The notes beneath the pieces were generated by a model. That model did no database searches and was not told the origin of the DNA. It worked only from the letters and a program-made list of their open reading frames with translations. The position numbers and the translations under genes were made by a program. 64,000 nucleotides of DNA from Micrasema longulum (lineage: Eukaryota; Arthropoda; Insecta; Trichoptera; Brachycentridae), in assembly GCA_022494885.1 (NCBI GenBank), contig JAGVSM010000871.1, positions 62,001-126,000 of the forward strand, in the 5' to 3' direction. Below are positions 36,953 to 49,199 of this stretch, one piece after another (the first letter of the stretch is position 1; every line of letters starts with the position of its first letter).

Positions 36953-37960
36953 TTTTTTTTTTTAAAGGAATAACCCCCTAAGCTTCTATTTTTAGAGGCT
37001 TGTCAGCAGGTTGTCACGAGAGGATATAGAAGGAAGTTATGAAAAATACATCACAACACCCAGACGAATTGAGAAAAAAAGCTTTTTTGCTAAAGCAAAT
37101 CCAAGATTATCTTAATCAGATTTTTCAATGGACAAAAGAATGGCTCTTAACGCTAAACCCTGAGAAACGCATCGCCCTACCCATTGGCCCTAAAAATCTG
37201 AAAATAATATATACCGTGGATGAAAATCAAGTGCAAGCAGTAACGTCACAAAAAGATCTCGGGGTTGTGATTACTTGTGATCTTAAACGGGAATCACATA
37301 CTATCGAAATTGTCAAACGCACCAATTCCCTCTTATACTTAATAAGGAAAACATTCGCTCACATCACCAAAGATTTGTTTCTCAAAAGTTATAAAACATA
37401 TGTTCGTTCACTCCTGGAGTATGCCTACCAAATCTGGAGTCCCTATTTAAAAAAAGACATAGAGTTGTTGGAGAGAGTCCAGAGAAGAGCAACTAAAATG
37501 GTAGTTTCTCTAAGAAATAAATTATACGAGGACCGCTGAAGGGAGCTCGGGTTAAGTTCACTGGAAAAGCGGAGGCAGCGTGGTGACTTGATTGAAACGT
37601 TCAAAATCTTAACTGAGCAATATAATGTACCCAAATTGAAATCAATGTTCACTTTGGATAAAAACCGCCATCTCAGAGGTCATTCATTGAAACTCAACAC
37701 TACCTCCTTCTCATCCAACCCCAGGAAGAACTTCCTGACAAACCGAATTGTGGAGAAATGGAATGGCCTTCCCGTGAAAGTGATTGGTGCTAGTTCAGTT
37801 AATGTGGTCAAAAACCGCCTAGATGCACAGATCAATTTATAATGTTTAATAACCATGTACACTTGATGTACACGCATCAGCTTAATAGCTGCTAGTGTAT
37901 TATTATTATTAATTATAATAATAATTATTGTACATATTGTAAACTATTTTAATATATAAA
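36953..37960 (+). mobile_element. CR1/Jockey-like LINE 3' end
   Basis: An open frame from 37039 to 37539 carries WTKEWLLTLNPEK, QKDLGVVI, TNSLLYLIRKTF, SYKTYVRSLLEYAYQIWSPY and LLERVQRRATKMV, the standard C-terminal half of CR1/Jockey ORF2. After one stop (CGCTGA, where an Arg codon is expected) it continues RELGLSSLEKRRQRGDLIET to a final stop at 37840. A (TTA)n/(ATA)n tail follows at 37900-37930. The reading frame is almost intact, so it is relatively young, but it lacks its reverse transcriptase and endonuclease domains. Confidence 0.85.
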
Positions 37961-38519
37961 AATAAAAACAAATGTAAAACAAACTCCCCCTCTAAACAAG
38001 AGTTTTCGCTCTATTAGAGAGGTGAAAACATTATTATTTATGTATATGTACAAACAATTTATAATTTTATACTTATTGTGTCAACAATTTTTTAAAATAA
38101 TAATGTAAAAGTTTTTAGAAATTCTGTGGAATCTGAGCCGAGAGCCAAGATATCTGTGAACGATTTATGAGATCTATGGTGTATTGTTTATGAAATTTGT
38201 CATTGTTGATTGTATAATCTGTGGTTGATTGGTTGACTGTAGATGGTAATCAGTGGGTTTTTAATTAAATGATTTGTATTTTGTTTTCGTCTTTTACTAC
38301 CGCTGTCCGTTCGCCACATCTAACATTTTAATGAAAAATAAATTTACCTTACCGAAAATTTTTATTTTCGACCACGATATTTTGTTGTCTTTAATTAAAT
38401 CATTAAACGCTTAGTGAATAAGGGTCTCTTGACAGTATTCGGCGTAAATTGAAAATACTCAATTATAGAACTAGTCATAGTTCTACATCATCTCTGAATT
38501 AGAGTGCATCGGATTAAAA

Positions 38520-39130
38520 ATGACAGCTCCAATGGAACGAATTCAATCCTTGGATTCGATTGAAAAGGATATCATGACATGTCTACAAAGTGCAGGTTAG
38601 AATAATAAACCAAATTCTTTTAAAAATGTATTTCGGTTTACCTATTTTGTAAGTTTGTGCTTTGTTTGGACACAGTGTTTCTTGAAAAACAAAACCCTTT
38701 TTGGGCTATTGTTTTATAAATTTCTTCTGAATGTTTATCCGATATATTTTTTAGTCCTTATCTGTTTTTTTTTTTTTTAGGACAAGCATTACTCGAGCTG
38801 AGTAAAGAAAAATCAAGCCAAAAGCAAGCTGAGGGTCATACACACCAGTTCTTAAAAACACTCAGTCAAGTAGAATCAAAATTAAATGAGCAGATTAACT
38901 ACCTCACCCAAGTTTCAACAGGTCAGCCACATGAAGGCTCAGGATATGCGTCCCAAAAGGTCCTACAAATGGCATGGCATAGGCTAGAACATGTACGCTC
39001 ATGGGTCAGTGAGCTGGACCGTTTGAAGACCAAACACTTGGCAGTTGCTAACCGAGCTACCAATGGTGCTAAATTAAATGGCAACTCCGCACTCACATCT
39101 TCTGCGGCATCTACTATTGGAACTGGATGA
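38520..39130 (+). CDS. MED11: Mediator complex subunit 11
   Basis: Head-module subunit of Mediator, which links activators to RNA polymerase II; MED11 pairs with MED22 as a helical heterodimer. Exons 38520-38595 and 38781-39130 join in phase (G|GA) to give 141 aa. Diagnostic order: MERIQSLDSIEKDIMTCLQS AG, then ALLELSKEKSSQKQAEGHT, FLKTLSQVESKLNEQINYLT and a basic/Ser-rich end. The protein is almost wholly predicted helix with a coiled-coil pattern. The vertebrate protein is 117 aa; the extra length is C-terminal. It is transcribed away from RpL3, with a LINE fragment between them. Confidence 0.93.
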
Positions 39131-41383
39131 CAGTATCTGATTTAATGGGTGTATAGTTAATCTAAAAATGTTTATTTTTTAAAACTATTAGGGCTAATTC
39201 AGATATGACAGAAACTGTGGACGTCAGATGCACAGCCTATTTATAGTAGCGTTATTTTATCTGTAAGGGCCTGCTTTCCGTGCAGCTATCCCCACATAAC
39301 TACGGGGAAATCTTATTTGAACTAGAATCCTGAGAATTTTAACATAAATTAACGATTATTCATTCAGAAGAGGTATTTTTTAAATTAATTAATTAATTGT
39401 AAATGTCTACAAATTGTTATTGATATTTGAGTCCCTTTTTTATTTTGTGTTTTTTCTAGTTGGAAATGAGATTATAAATTAGACCCGAGCATTTCAATAT
39501 TCCTTGGAACTAGACTGTTAACAGATTTGCGTACTGAATTTTCTCTGTTTCCTGTAAAATTACAGACGTTTTTTTTTTTTTAGGCAAGCGACATTTAATC
39601 CATTTTAAAGTCAACCTTCAAATCGTCATTGTGGTGGTGAAGAGAGGCAACTCACATTTTTCAGAAAATTGTTTTTTTGCACCATTTAAATCAGAAAAAT
39701 GTATTCTTTATAGTAGGAAAGAGAGATAATTGATAACAATACAGAATTTTGCTTAAGTATGAATGCATGCCAGGTGATTCTTCATATAAAAACTGCAAAA
39801 AAATTACTAAATATGCAAAATACTAATTTAAAAAAAAATGTGGGTTAGTGGCTTTCACCATCTGATGATGATATATTGCTCGAATTGAATAGATTAAAAA
39901 GTATCTATATTTTGTCTCTCAAAATCTTAAGCCTTTATCGATCACCTCTTACTTCAATTCCAAAACAAAGGGGGTTATATTAGATTAAATTTACATTCAG
40001 TATGTATATAATATTGAAATATATGAGGAGCTATGTAATTATACATTTACAAAGTGAATTCTCATAGTCTATAAAGGTAGTTTAAAATTTACCTATAAAA
40101 TTTTATGTACAATAGTGATTATTATAGATAAAATCCAGATTCCTCAGTACTTTGTCAATTTAAGTAAAATTAGATTAAATTCTTAGCAGGTATTTTATAA
40201 TCTTGGGTCTACTTTATAAAGCGTGTAATATATCACAAAATCTTAAATACTTTCTATTATTCTTACATGGTATGTACATACCTGTTTTGTAACGAATTTT
40301 TTCTTGTACAGATAAATTTAAGAAAAAAAAAAAAAATACCGTCAGAAATGATATGTTTATTGTAAAAGATTAAATGAAGAAGTTAAGTGCTATACGAAAT
40401 TGGATTTCAAATTCATTTTCTCAGACATGATAACCATATTGTCACATGTCTAAATTTATGAAAAATGCATTGTTTATGTTATCGTATTTCATTTCTCGAT
40501 GAAAGGTTTTCTAATAATGCGACATTATTATTCAAGATTTGAAATGTTTCACAAGTATGAAATTTCAGCTGGTATAAAAAAATTAAAACTATTGTAGTGG
40601 CATCAAAATACACAAAAATAATTTTAGACACTATTTGACAATTAAAAAATTCTTTAAACAGTATAATAGAAAAAAAAAAATCTTTCCCATGTTGGAATGA
40701 AAGATTGTGTAAATATTTTAACTAAAATAAATAAACTCAATGCAGAACAAAAAATATATTTTCAAATAATATTTAATGCCTAAGCATCTTACTGGTTTCT
40801 TGGAGGGGTAAACAGAGAGGATAGAATTCCATACTAAGACGCTTTAAGAATGAAAATTAAATTGTCTTAAATTATTCAAATCAATAAAACTTATAAATGT
40901 GTGTGTACAAAACAAGCTAAAAATATTTTAAAAATACAGAACTTGAAAAACTGTTTTTAATAACAAATTTTGGGTTAAAAATCAGTTATTTTATTAAAAT
41001 AAAACATTTCCAGGAATTGGACAGTTTTGGAAGAAATTCAAAACAAAAAAATATGTACTTTTTAAATATTTTTTATGTATTTGGTGGACCGGCCTAATTT
41101 TTTCAGGAACTAAATTAACTCTTCATACCTAACTGTATCCACGTCTTATCATTTTATTAATTTTAAGAGTCAATAAAAATAAGCAAATTGATTCCTGAAG
41201 AAGGTCAAATTTGTAAAGTCAGTTTTGGAAAAGAACCATAAAATGTGTTGTGATCTTTAAAATTGCTTTTGTATAAAATAAATACACAATTGAGTTAGTG
41301 GATGAATAAGTTTAATGGCTGACAATCAGGACATACATACTTAAAATTATTGCAACAAATCAAAATAAAATATAAAAGTTGTT
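39131..41383. other. Convergent intergenic region MED11/Cwc15
   Basis: Contains the MED11 3' UTR; AATAAA motifs cluster near 40727-40733. A hammerhead-like relic, CCTGAAGAAGGTCAAATTTG, is at about 41193. At 40801-40830 GTAAACAGAGAGGATAGAAT matches part of the RTE-like LINE end at 30.7 kb. No gene seen. Confidence 0.45.
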
Positions 41384-44300
41384 TTATTTAATGTATTTTT
41401 CCATAAATTTCCTGTGGAACTCTGAGCGGAGTGAATCGTTGATGAAAGTATTTGGTTTTTTCTCTGGTTCTGAACGAGCACAGTTTTTGAAAACCACATC
41501 ATCATCCCAACGCCTTTTTACCTGAGACAAAATGAAATTAATTAGAAAAATTTCTAGTTAAATACAAAAAACACGGTTTATGAATTGAATTTGTACCTTC
41601 AAATCTGCCTTTGGTGCATTAGAAGTATAATTTAATAGAGGGTTTCCAGATAAAATATTCTCCATTCGAATGCGCTCATCTTCTTGACGCTTTTCTACTT
41701 CCTGTAATCAAGTGAAATCATCAACATTAGAATGCATTTTTGTCCTTTAGCTTCTGAACTTCCGGAGGCAGTGTGTTAATTTTTTTTGAAACCAATGTAT
41801 TAGTTTTTTTTTTTTTAGATAAATAAAATAACTTTGTTTTATGAACCACTTTTTATTAACACAACTGACTAGTTTAGGCAATTATACATTGCCCTCTTCA
41901 GGGTTATTTCTGTTTCTTTTATATATTATGTATGTTTGTTATTAATAACCCTGAAGAGGGCAACGTGTAGTTGCCGGAACTAGTGGGTTGTGTCAATAAA
42001 AAGTGGTTCATAAAACAAAGTTATTTTTCTCTCAAAAAAACAATTTATATATATATATCAATGATCCACAAAGTTAATGCTACAAATATCCAAAATAAAA
42101 TCTAATATATTAGTTACTGAACTAGTGGGTTGTGTCAATAAAAAGTGGTTCATAAAACAAAGTTATTTTTCTCTCAAAAAAACAATTTATATATATATCA
42201 ATGATCCACAAAGTTAATGCTACAAATATCCAAAATAAAATCTAATATATTAGTTACTGAACAATGTGAAATATTATTTTAAAAAGTGGGTTTAAACTGC
42301 AATATTTCATTGTCCCCGGGCTGGATTCTGATAAATGAGACTGTCACCTTATCTGCATGTAACTGACGATCGAGATACACTGCATTTGGTGTGCAGTGCC
42401 CTATGACCACCGGGTGCAGATAGGGAAAATAATGATAATGACTATCACTAATTACATAGTAGCAGTACTATGCCTAGATCAGAAATCGGATAATAGAAAA
42501 TAGAGTAATTATATTTGTAAACTGCCGAGATATCTCATCTATTTATTTATTTACGGACTTATTTATTCCATTTAGGTACCTAAAATAAGTATACTTTATT
42601 TTTGTATATACAGGCACAATTAAAATAAAATATAACTAAAGAAAATTAAAGCAAGGATAAAAAAAAATAACTACCTCGAGACAAGATCTGGCTTATTTGA
42701 GTGACTATTTAAATCTAGAAAGACTTACAAAAGTCTAAATCGTGTCTCAAGTTTACAATATTAAAAAAATAAAAGATTTATTTAACTTTTCGTACATAAT
42801 ATTAATTGTAAATTGACGGGCTTATTGCCAAATGACAATTTCTTCTAACCAACCAATATGACACTATTGTGACATTGGTTCTTGCAAGCCATAGTTTGTG
42901 CATATTATTTCGCAACCGGTGGATCGGAACATTGAATGGCACTTATTCCAGTAACGATAGTACATCAATTAAGCCATTTAAAACGGTTGATGTAATTTCT
43001 ACGTTTTTGTAGACTTGAAATTTTTGACATTGACTCCATTTCTTTATAAAGGGTCTTCCAATAGGGACTTCCGAACTTTAACAGTTAATAGTAGCCATAT
43101 TGTTGAAGCAACATCTGTCAAATTGGCTGTCACTTATTCAGTCTGTTTTGCCAAATTACCATGGATTGATATAGTGTTCAACAACACGTGCAAATGATAA
43201 AATTGTTTTCATCAAAATAAGTGTTCTGTTCGGGCAACGTTTCGCGCGCTTCGCCCATTTTACGGTCGCTATAGGTGTCCTACTGAGAGGACTATTCAGT
43301 GTGGTGGGTAAATTTGAGTCCACTGGTTCAGTAATCAATCAACCAACACTCGTACGTCAATGAAACGCAAGATCTGCTGAAAACATAGCCGCTGTCTGCG
43401 AGAGTGCGCAGGAGAAATGTCACAAGAACTCGGCGTTTCGCAGACCACAACTTGGCGAATTTTGCGTCATGACTTGGACCTGCACCCATACAAAATTTAA
43501 CTGACCTAGGAGCTGAAGGTAAACGACCATAGACAACGACGTGTTTTCGCTGAATGGGCTCTGGAGCAATTGGAAACTGACCCTAATTTTTATTGAAAAA
43601 TCATCTTCAGCGATGAGGCCCATTTCTGTATGAATGAGTACGTCAGCAAACAAAATTGTCGAATTTAGGACGATACCAATCCACATGAGATCCAAGAGCG
43701 TCCAATGCATCCCGAAAAAGTCATTGTTTGGTGTGGCTTTAGGGCTGGCGGCGTCACCGGTCCATATTTCTCTTAAAACGACGTTGGCCAGGCCATCACC
43801 GTCAACGGCAAGCGTTATAGGTCAATGATTACCAACTTTTGCCCTGAATTGGATGATATGGACACCGACGACATGTGGTTTCAACAGGACAGCGCTACGT
43901 GCCATACAGCTCATGCCTCATTGGACACTCTGCAATAGTGATTTGAGGGCATGGTCATCTCACTTAAAGGTATTGTGAACTGGCCACCGAGATCGTGCGA
44001 TTTGACCCCGTTAGACTTTTTCTTGTAGGGTTTTCTTTAGTTGCAGATCTATGCGAATAATCCACAAACCACAGCGGCCTTCAAAGCTAAAATAACCCAT
44101 GCCATTGGTCAAATTCAGCCTGATTTATGCGCCAGTCGTGGAAAATTGGACATATCGGATTCGTGCCACCCAGAGAAGCCGCAGCGGACATTTGAAAGAT
44201 GGTATATTCAATACATAATGGCATTGATAGATCTTTCAAACAAATAAAAAAATTCAATGATATCTCACACACACTTTCTTTTATTTAAATTTAAGATAGG

Positions 44301-45807
44301 AAGTGCTTAATGTGTTGTCTCCCCCCTCGAAGCCAATTGTCCAGGCTATTTTTCTTAGCTGACGATGTTGCACTGATTTAATAAGATTTATCCAGTCTAC
44401 ATAAAAGAGGGACCAAATAGTTTAAGGGATTTACTAATCATAGCATCAATGTGTTCATTAAAGGTAAGTTTAGAGCCCATGATAACTCAGAGGTCCTTAA
44501 TGGACTTGACTACATCTAAAAAGGGTTTCCCTCTCTATTTGAGAGGGAACATTAAGAAAATATTTTCAATTATGTAATCAAAGGAGATAGGCTTTTAAAT
44601 TTATAAAAATAAATTGTTTTACATTTTTTAATATTTAATTTTAGGTGGCTTGTTTTGCACCAAATATTAAAAGAATCAATATCTGACTGAAGCCGCTAAC
44701 AGTCATTTGTATTTTGAATTATGTTAATTACTGTTGTCAAAAACAAGTAAAGGCAAATACATTTGCTACATCGATGCTGGTTGACAAACAGATACCAATC
44801 TTAATGTTTTGCTGTCTCTCACAAAAACAAGATTCTATGAATGACAATAACGTGTCTCTTAATTCAAGAGCATGTAATTTAGGATTAAAAAGAATTGAAT
44901 AGTTAACTTATATGGTTATCGCAATATTCAGGTTTATTTTTGCATTTATCATCATTTCCTTTCCACACCTAATGGTGCATAGGGCACTGCATTGGTACAT
45001 CAATTGCAGCGTTTCTTGATCGTTTCTGTTAGGTGAAGGTAAGATGATCAGTCTCAAGCTTCAGGTGCTAGTCCAGGGACTATAAAATATTCTAGTGTAA
45101 AAACATAAAATTAAATAAATAATTTAAGTAGAACATGTCGGGAATCAAACCCTAGACCTTTTTCATGGTAGGCAAATGCGCTGACTACTACACCACGAGG
45201 CCGACGATTTTGCATTCAATGATATATAAAATACTAAATTACAAAATTTATACTTTTTTGGTCTGTTCTAATGCTCGCTCTTTTTTAATGCGGTTGAGCT
45301 CAGCTAGAAGAGCAGCTGTGTCATCATCGGAATCATCAGAGTCGGAAGAGTCTCCCTCTATGGGATCATCTGCATCCAAACTAGCAGCAGGAACTTGGTC
45401 AAGTTTAGGCCTTTTTATTGTGCTCTCTACTTTCCTGGCTGAACTAGCGATTTGCTTGCCATCCTTCTCACGTTCTTCAAGGTCTTTACGGAAATCACGG
45501 CTTCTTAATTCGTCTGTTGTTCCTTGACCTTGTTCTCTAAAAAAAATTAATTGAAAACAATCATTATTTGAGTTGTATACATTTTGTTTATATCAAATTT
45601 TTATCAAACTTTATATTTGGTCAAAAATGCATTGAAGGGATGAATAAAATAAAGAAAACATATGCAATATATTCACCGGAATTTAAGTTTCGTGTGGCCT
45701 GGTAAATCCCTACTGGAATATTGTCTGGAGATAGCACTCAAATCCTTCTCTCCGCGACCAGATCCTCCTCTTGCGGGATCAAATGTTGGACGCGCCGCTG
45801 TTGTCAT
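41384..45807 (-). CDS. Cwc15: Spliceosome-associated protein CWC15
   Basis: Component of the Prp19/CDC5L-associated part of the active spliceosome. Exons in transcript order: 45807-45677, 45536-45254, 41701-41597, 41521-41384, giving 218 aa (human 229). Hallmarks: [20 protein letters not shown] at the start, [15 protein letters not shown], an acidic Asp/Ser block ([16 protein letters not shown]), helical [17 protein letters not shown], then NPLLNY and the near-invariant end [14 protein letters not shown]...[13 protein letters not shown]. The stop codon overlaps a minus-strand AATAAA, so the 3' UTR may be only tens of bases. Intron 3 (3.5 kb) contains a mariner relic and fold-back repeats. It is divergent from Zir. 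Confidence 0.96.
41825..42030. mobile_element. Inverted-repeat element related to the 24-kb element
   Basis: Arms carrying AAAATAACTTTGTTTTATGA and its inverse flank opposing copies of CCCTGAAGAGGGCA...TTGCC. This is the same plan as 23977-24450: a terminal CTTTGTTTTAT block, then a CTGAAGA - stem - (G)AAAC core read outward. The cores here are imperfect (TAAAC and GGAAC). Confidence 0.6.
41977..42258 (+). repeat. Near-perfect tandem duplication (142 + 140 bp)
   Basis: Unit 1 (41977-42118) and unit 2 (42119-42258) both begin GAACTAGTGGGTTGTGTCAA and end TATTAGTTACT. They differ chiefly by one TA step in a short (TA)n run. The high identity indicates a recent duplication of the right arm of the adjacent inverted-repeat element. 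Confidence 0.9.
43046..44250 (+). mobile_element. Dead mariner-type transposon
   Basis: Plus-strand translation in shifting frames gives transposase pieces in order: [81 protein letters not shown] and [17 protein letters not shown]. The third catalytic residue is Asp, as in mariner (DDxD), not Glu as in Tc1. Many in-frame stops (for example in QKNCR-I-stop-DD and LQ-stop-stop) show it is inactive. A GGACTTCCGAACTTT block near 43067 may belong to the left TIR. Confidence 0.85.
44280..44940. other. Cwc15 intron sequence, nothing firm
   Basis: A minus-strand stretch at about 44300-44580 has LINE-like codon texture but no clear motif. The remainder is AT-rich. Confidence 0.25.
44945..45207 (-). 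repeat. tRNA-headed SINE, family D
   Basis: The minus strand begins CGTCGGCCTCGTGGTGTAGT (box A), with box B AGGGTTTGATTCCCGACATG. Its body contains the complement of GGTGCATAGGGCACTGCATT. It lies just downstream of Cwc15 exon 2. Confidence 0.7.
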
Positions 45808-48154
45808 TTTGGTTTAAGATTTAAATCTATTTAAATCAAAGGAGGCAGTGATCAATAAATACAAATAATTAACTCTACTGACTCAACACTAAAACTTGCC
45901 GAGCGTATTGTGAATTTGGTGAACTTAAACTATTGTGTATAATATAAATTATGACAAATAAAAATAAGCCGTAGATAAAAACTGTGTGCTTTTCTTCTTC
46001 ATCGATTTTTGCCTTTTCACTTCCTACTTCCTACTTGGGTGTTCTAGCCAGTGTCAAGTTTAAAAAAAAAAATCTGTTAGTAATAAATAATTATACAAAT
46101 TAGGGTGTAAGTATTTAATATTATTACCTTTTATGTCACATATTTTCAACTTAACACCATTATTATTTTCAGTGCAAGTTTATTAGGTGGAAACAGAAGA
46201 GTTATAATATTAGTCGGAAGTTGGCATGGGTAACTCAAGATTATTTTTTGAGCTGCAGGTTAGCTAACAGCTCAAATATTTTATTCGAACTGGAGTTTTG
46301 AACTGGCTTCCAGATCAGATCACATTATTTCACTCAACTGCCGCGAGTTGCGAGCTCAAGCATGAAAAGGCTATGATAATTATCTGAATGGTACAGGACA
46401 CACCGTTAAGCTTAAATAAATGTATGATTCACCAAAACACCGCTAACGCACTAAGTCAGCTGACCTCATATTTAATTGTCTGTAAAGCGTCACGTACACG
46501 TATGATTCGAATGAAACTCACAATGAACTGCTGTGAGCTATAAGCCACCTATTAGAAATTTGAGCTGCAAATCAAGAGCTCAAATCGTTTTGGACCAGTT
46601 AAAAATTGAGTTACCTATGCCTACTAGGGAATGGAATGTTAATATCGGAGGGGTCGGATATCAATTCAGGATGTCAATATTTTATGGGACATTCAAAATA
46701 AAGGTGGTTTAGATCTTTTATTTCAAATTGACATTTGCAAATAGCAGAGTTTCGTACACCTGGACAAACGGTTTGTTTTCATTTTGTAGTTTTTTTTTAA
46801 TAATTATCATGCAACCCCGCTTCTTGTAAACTGCGTTTAAATGTTTATCCTAATGTAAAATTTATCTTGCAAAGCCTATTATGTCGGCTAACAAAGTAAA
46901 CATTAAATTTTTACTTGTGTAACACGCACAATTGAAAGATTTATTTAAAACTTTTAGTTACGCACACATAAACTAGTAGGTATTGCATAAACTCTCAGAG
47001 TAATAAGCATAAACTGAATGGACTGTACATAATTATTAGGTACCTGCGCAACTGCAGAACTAGGCAAACCACCACCTCCTGTCTAAATTTATTGTTTATG
47101 GCACATGTTAAAAAAATATGGTTTATGCGTTATTATCATAGAATAACTTATTTACGTTTACTGTCATTTTTAGGAAATAAAATTGGAATTGGATTTAGCC
47201 TTTTTTGATATGTGGGACTGTGGGTGTCGCTCGACTATTGGAAGTTTCAACGTATTTTGCCCTTATCAGTTGTGCATTGTAAATGTCATGAAAAAGTATG
47301 TATGAAAAATCCACTACTTTGGCGAATACACATATTAATATACCGAGATTACAAGTATTTGTTGTTTCTGTTTATTAACTTAAACATTATGTATTGTTAT
47401 TTTTACAATCTTCTGAATAAAATACAAATATTGCACACTTTGATGCATTATTTTTGTGATTGGATCTGATATGTTTATATGTAAATGGATTATTAGTACT
47501 ACCTTTCTAAGACATTATATCACATCAATTACTTATGTTTTTGTTCTTGATAGTGTACGGTTCAGGTTAATTGATAATTGTAATTAATAATTAAATGATT
47601 TTTCACAAACCTAAGTAGTATTTTGTTCTGTATACCACTGTGATTGTGCGGTGTAAAATTTAGCGATTTGTTAAAATAAATATGTCAGTTCCATTTATAT
47701 GTGCATTGTGGTGTTTAAAGTACAATATCATTATTATATTGTGTTTTACAGTTATGTGGTAAAGAAAATATTATCACTATATCCTGTGTAGATGAGATCA
47801 TTTGTAAACCACACATTTTTATATACTTATCTTTTATATTAAAATATAGTTTGTAGGAAAATGCATTGGGTATTTTAAACAAATTAAGTAATGCAAAATG
47901 CATAAATATTTCATTTAAAAATTGTAAAGTAGTCTTGAAAAAAGTTAACTTGGGATTTTTTCTTTGGTAGATGCAATAATGCTCTTTGAAATTATTTTTA
48001 TAGCTATACTCCGAAACACTGTACAGTATAAAATGTCAATAACAATTAAAATTTGTAAAAGTATTATTCTTCTTGCCCTTATACACATCTAATTGGGCAT
48101 ATAGGACTGTATTGGTACACACATTTCAGCATATCTTGTTATTTGTAGTATGAT

Positions 48155-48321
48155 AGCGTTCTTATAATTTACTCAAATATTTTAATTTTGCTGGCCATGT
48201 TCAACGAGTTGTAAATAACTCACTATTAGAAAATGGAAATCAAGTTGGGGTAGAGTGGGGTTCGAACCTCGGACCTCTGATCCATGAGTCCGGAACACTA
48301 GCCACGGGACCACAAGCTGAT
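48155..48321 (-). repeat. tRNA-headed SINE, family A
   Basis: Minus strand: GGTCCCGTGGCTAGTGTTCC, box GAGGTTCGAACCCCACTCTA, CCCCAACTTGATTTCC, GTGAGTTATTTACAACTCGT, tail TTTGAGTAAATTATAAGAAC. One of the best-preserved copies. Confidence 0.8.
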
Positions 48322-48370
48322 TTCTTTGTTCTTCTTCTTATGCTGCCACTCCACGGTAGAGGTTGGCTAT

Positions 48371-48400
48371 CATATATATGTATATATATATATATATATA
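48371..48400. repeat. (AT)n microsatellite
   Basis: About 15 AT/TA steps with one G interruption. Confidence 0.85.
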
Positions 48401-49199
48401 ATTGGATAATTTATATAGCACCATTTTTGTGAAAATCACCTCAAGGGCGCTGTACAATAAATAAATATCCCAGCACGTCTTGCAGCTAGAGAGCGCATGG
48501 ACAGTAAGAAATCTAGCCCCTATTTACATAATCATGACAATATTGTCCGCAGCCACTCTAAATAACGATTTGGAGCTACAATGAAACTACTCTCTTAAGT
48601 TTTTAAGCCAGGATATATATCGTCTTCCTACTACGTTTTCCTTCAACTTTTCCTTGTATACAACTATTTTGTACTTCTCTACTCTAGTACTCTAGCTTTT
48701 TTATTTATTGTATTTAAATTTCTCTTTCTTTTTTCGTGTGTCTTAATACTTCTTCTTTGCTAACACTGTCTACCCATGGTATTTGAAGCATTCTCCTATA
48801 GCATTTCAAATGCTTCAATTCTCTTTAGCTTTAGATAGCTTGGGTGAAAGTCCAGCTTTCGAGGCCTGATGTTGTAAAATGATTAATCTTACATTTTACA
48901 GGAACGCTATAATATTATTAGGATTTTTTTTAGTAGTTGTTACTAATATTGGTTTATTAAAAATACCCAAGATGTCACACTTTTTTCACTCTCAATGTAT
49001 TATCATTTTTTAGTAAACAAATTATACACATATTTCCATCATATTATAAGTGTATTTCATTTAAAAATATATATTTTTTATCAATATTGAAATTATATTT
49101 ATTATATTTTGTGGTTGATTTGTAAATCAATCCATTCTTCTTTCTCAATGAAAATAGTAATATTCATATTATTGCAGACAGTGTTGAACAGTAGTAAAA

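Larger units (their letters stand above)
45808..49199. other. Shared upstream region Cwc15/Zir
   Basis: Divergent intergenic region of 3.4 kb. It holds the Cwc15 promoter, a family D SINE fragment (48065-48130), a family A SINE and an AT microsatellite. TTGCAG at about 49170-49176 could be the acceptor of a Zir 5' UTR exon. No gene in 46-48 kb. Confidence 0.5.

Noticed and set aside
45165..45527. Plus-strand ORF of 120 codons rich in Ser
   Set aside because: It is the complement of Cwc15 exon 2; the Ser/Glu run mirrors the Asp/Ser block on the real strand.
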